Assembly: GCF_027856955.1 (NCBI RefSeq)
Contig: NZ_JAPSMD010000015.1
Coordinates: 1 to 33,279 of the forward strand
DNA from: Falsiroseomonas oryzae
GTDB lineage: Bacteria; Pseudomonadota; Alphaproteobacteria; Acetobacterales; Acetobacteraceae
Direction of reading: 5' to 3'
DNA length: 33,279 bases
Below, piece by piece: positions 32,529-33,279 of the stretch (positions within the stretch are counted from its first letter, which is position 1; each line of letters starts with the position of its first letter). The translations under genes and the position numbers were made by a program. The notes beneath the pieces were generated by a model that was not told where the DNA came from, searched no databases, and saw only the letters and a list, made by a program, of their open reading frames with translations.

Positions 32529-32643
32529 CCCGACGCGCCGCCGCATGCGGCTGCCCGCCCTCACGCTCGAGCTGCTCGCCGCCGCCCTGCACTGGACGGG
32601 GGTGTGCGCGCTGCTCGCCCTCGTCCTGTCCCTCATCGCCTGA
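32518..32643 (+). CDS. One-helix membrane peptide
   Basis: 41 residues (MASDPTRRRMRLPALTLELL, then a hydrophobic segment to LVLSLIA). The basic N terminus and the single hydrophobic stretch suit an N-in membrane peptide. The gene begins within the last codons of the exonuclease gene and ends 28 bp before the next one. No family is recognised. Confidence 0.5.
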   Translation: MASDPTRRRMRLPALTLELLAAALHWTGVCALLALVLSLIA

Positions 32644-32671
32644 CGTCTTTCACCAGCCAGAGGAGAGGCCC

Positions 32672-33279
32672 ATGGCCCTCGGCCTGAACACCAGCACCAG
32701 CGGTGCCGACTTCATCCCCCACATTCGCTACGACGCCCGCGCCGGGCGGCTGTTCCGCGCCGATCGCGCCCAGGGCAGCGACGGCCGCTGGCAGACCACC
32801 ATGGTCGACATCAGCAGCCCGCCGCCGCAGTTCCTGATGGACCTGGCGCAGATCGAGATCGGCTGGCTGTCCTATGCCGGCGGCGCGCCCGACCTGCGGA
32901 TGGTGCCCTTTGGCGCGCCGCTGCCGCCGCAGCCGAGCAAGGAGCACAAGCAGGGCTTCCGGGTGCGGGTCTACGCCCCGAAGCTGCTCGGCGGCCTGCG
33001 GGAGTTCGCTGCCTCCGCCAAGACGGTCATCTCGGCCATCGATGCGCTGCACAGCGCCTATGAGGCAGCGCCGGAGCGCAGCCAGGGCCTGGTGCCGGTG
33101 GTGAGCCTGGCCGGGACGATGCCGGTGGTGAGCAAGACGCCGCAGGGCAGCAGCACGAACTACGCCCCGGTGTTCCGCATCGAGAAGTGGGTGCCGCGGC
33201 CGGCCGATCTGCCGCTCGACGGCGTGACGGTCACGGCGCCGACGGGCGCACCGGCGCCGGCTCCAGCCGCGCCGCCGCG
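32672..33279 (+). CDS. Prophage early-region protein, cut by right edge
   Basis: 202 codons are visible; the 3' end is outside. The ATG at 32672 has a strong ribosome binding site (aggagaggccc). It begins MALGLNTSTSGADFIPHIRY, with ARAGRLFRADRAQGSDGRWQ, QIEIGWLSYAGGAPDLRMVP and FRVRVYAPKLLGGLREFAAS. The C-terminal part visible is Pro/Ala-rich. There is no catalytic motif. Its place after a RecB-like exonuclease and its beta-rich look would suit a single-stranded-DNA-binding or annealing protein, but this is a guess from context. Confidence 0.7.
   Translation, partial: MALGLNTSTSGADFIPHIRYDARAGRLFRADRAQGSDGRWQTTMVDISSPPPQFLMDLAQIEIGWLSYAGGAPDLRMVPFGAPLPPQPSKEHKQGFRVRVYAPKLLGGLREFAASAKTVISAIDALHSAYEAAPERSQGLVPVVSLAGTMPVVSKTPQGSSTNYAPVFRIEKWVPRPADLPLDGVTVTAPTGAPAPAPAAPP

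Overview
The window is very GC-rich bacterial DNA (about 70 % G+C in the core) with strong third-position G/C. Two tripartite-tricarboxylate-type (Bug/TctC) binding proteins, an N-formylglutamate amidohydrolase, a D-aminoacylase-like enzyme, DUF2924/serine-recombinase genes and a suhB/αr8-like small RNA together point to an alphaproteobacterium, most likely of the Acetobacteraceae (Roseomonas-like). The taxon is inferred from family content, not from a marker gene.

Positions 1-17.3 kb look like ordinary chromosome. In order: a cut-off secreted protein; a serine beta-lactamase-fold hydrolase with a small convergent gene overlapping its 3' end; an N-acyl-D-amino-acid deacylase; a LysE-type exporter with a striking, probably leaderless promoter; an acyl-CoA dehydrogenase; an MGMT-like protein; a small RNA gene with its own promoter and terminator; N-formylglutamate amidohydrolase; tRNA-Val(GAC); a degraded stretch; a Bug protein; and a leftward group of a large FAD/Fe-S D-2-hydroxyacid dehydrogenase (YdiJ-like), DUF924 and DUF1622. 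Divergent from that group is serine-glyoxylate aminotransferase. Then comes a tight three-gene operon of type III polyketide synthase, methyltransferase and flavin oxidoreductase, the same gene set as the srsABC phenolic-lipid operon of Streptomyces. tRNA-Glu(TTC) closes this part.

Positions 17.3-22.3 kb are an accessory patch. A 170-bp decayed fragment lies just after tRNA-Glu, and a nearly complete paralogue lies at 20.9-22.3 kb. Between them are a second Bug protein and a translationally coupled SDR and alpha/beta-hydrolase pair, both of which lack the canonical catalytic residues of their folds.

From about 22.3 kb to the right edge the DNA is mobile. An AT-richer orphan gene (22901-23386) is followed by a leftward module of four genes, each overlapping the next by ATGA: a small protein, DUF2924, a large serine recombinase and an HTH protein. 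A rightward cargo pair follows: a two-domain protein ending in a uracil-DNA-glycosylase-like domain, and a membrane-anchored protein with a lytic-transglycosylase-like domain whose expected catalytic Glu is Asn. From 29.3 kb a prophage-type control region starts: an S24 (CI/LexA-like) repressor facing a Cro-like gene across a palindromic operator, then an early operon with an HTH protein, several small unknown proteins, two PD-(D/E)XK nucleases, a one-helix membrane peptide and a protein that runs off the window.

The best candidates for something new are the UDG-like/pseudo-transglycosylase cargo pair, the catalytically altered SDR/hydrolase pair, the proteobacterial srs-like operon, and the leaderless LysE promoter with a dyad in its spacer. 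No CRISPR array, rRNA gene or complete insertion sequence was seen.
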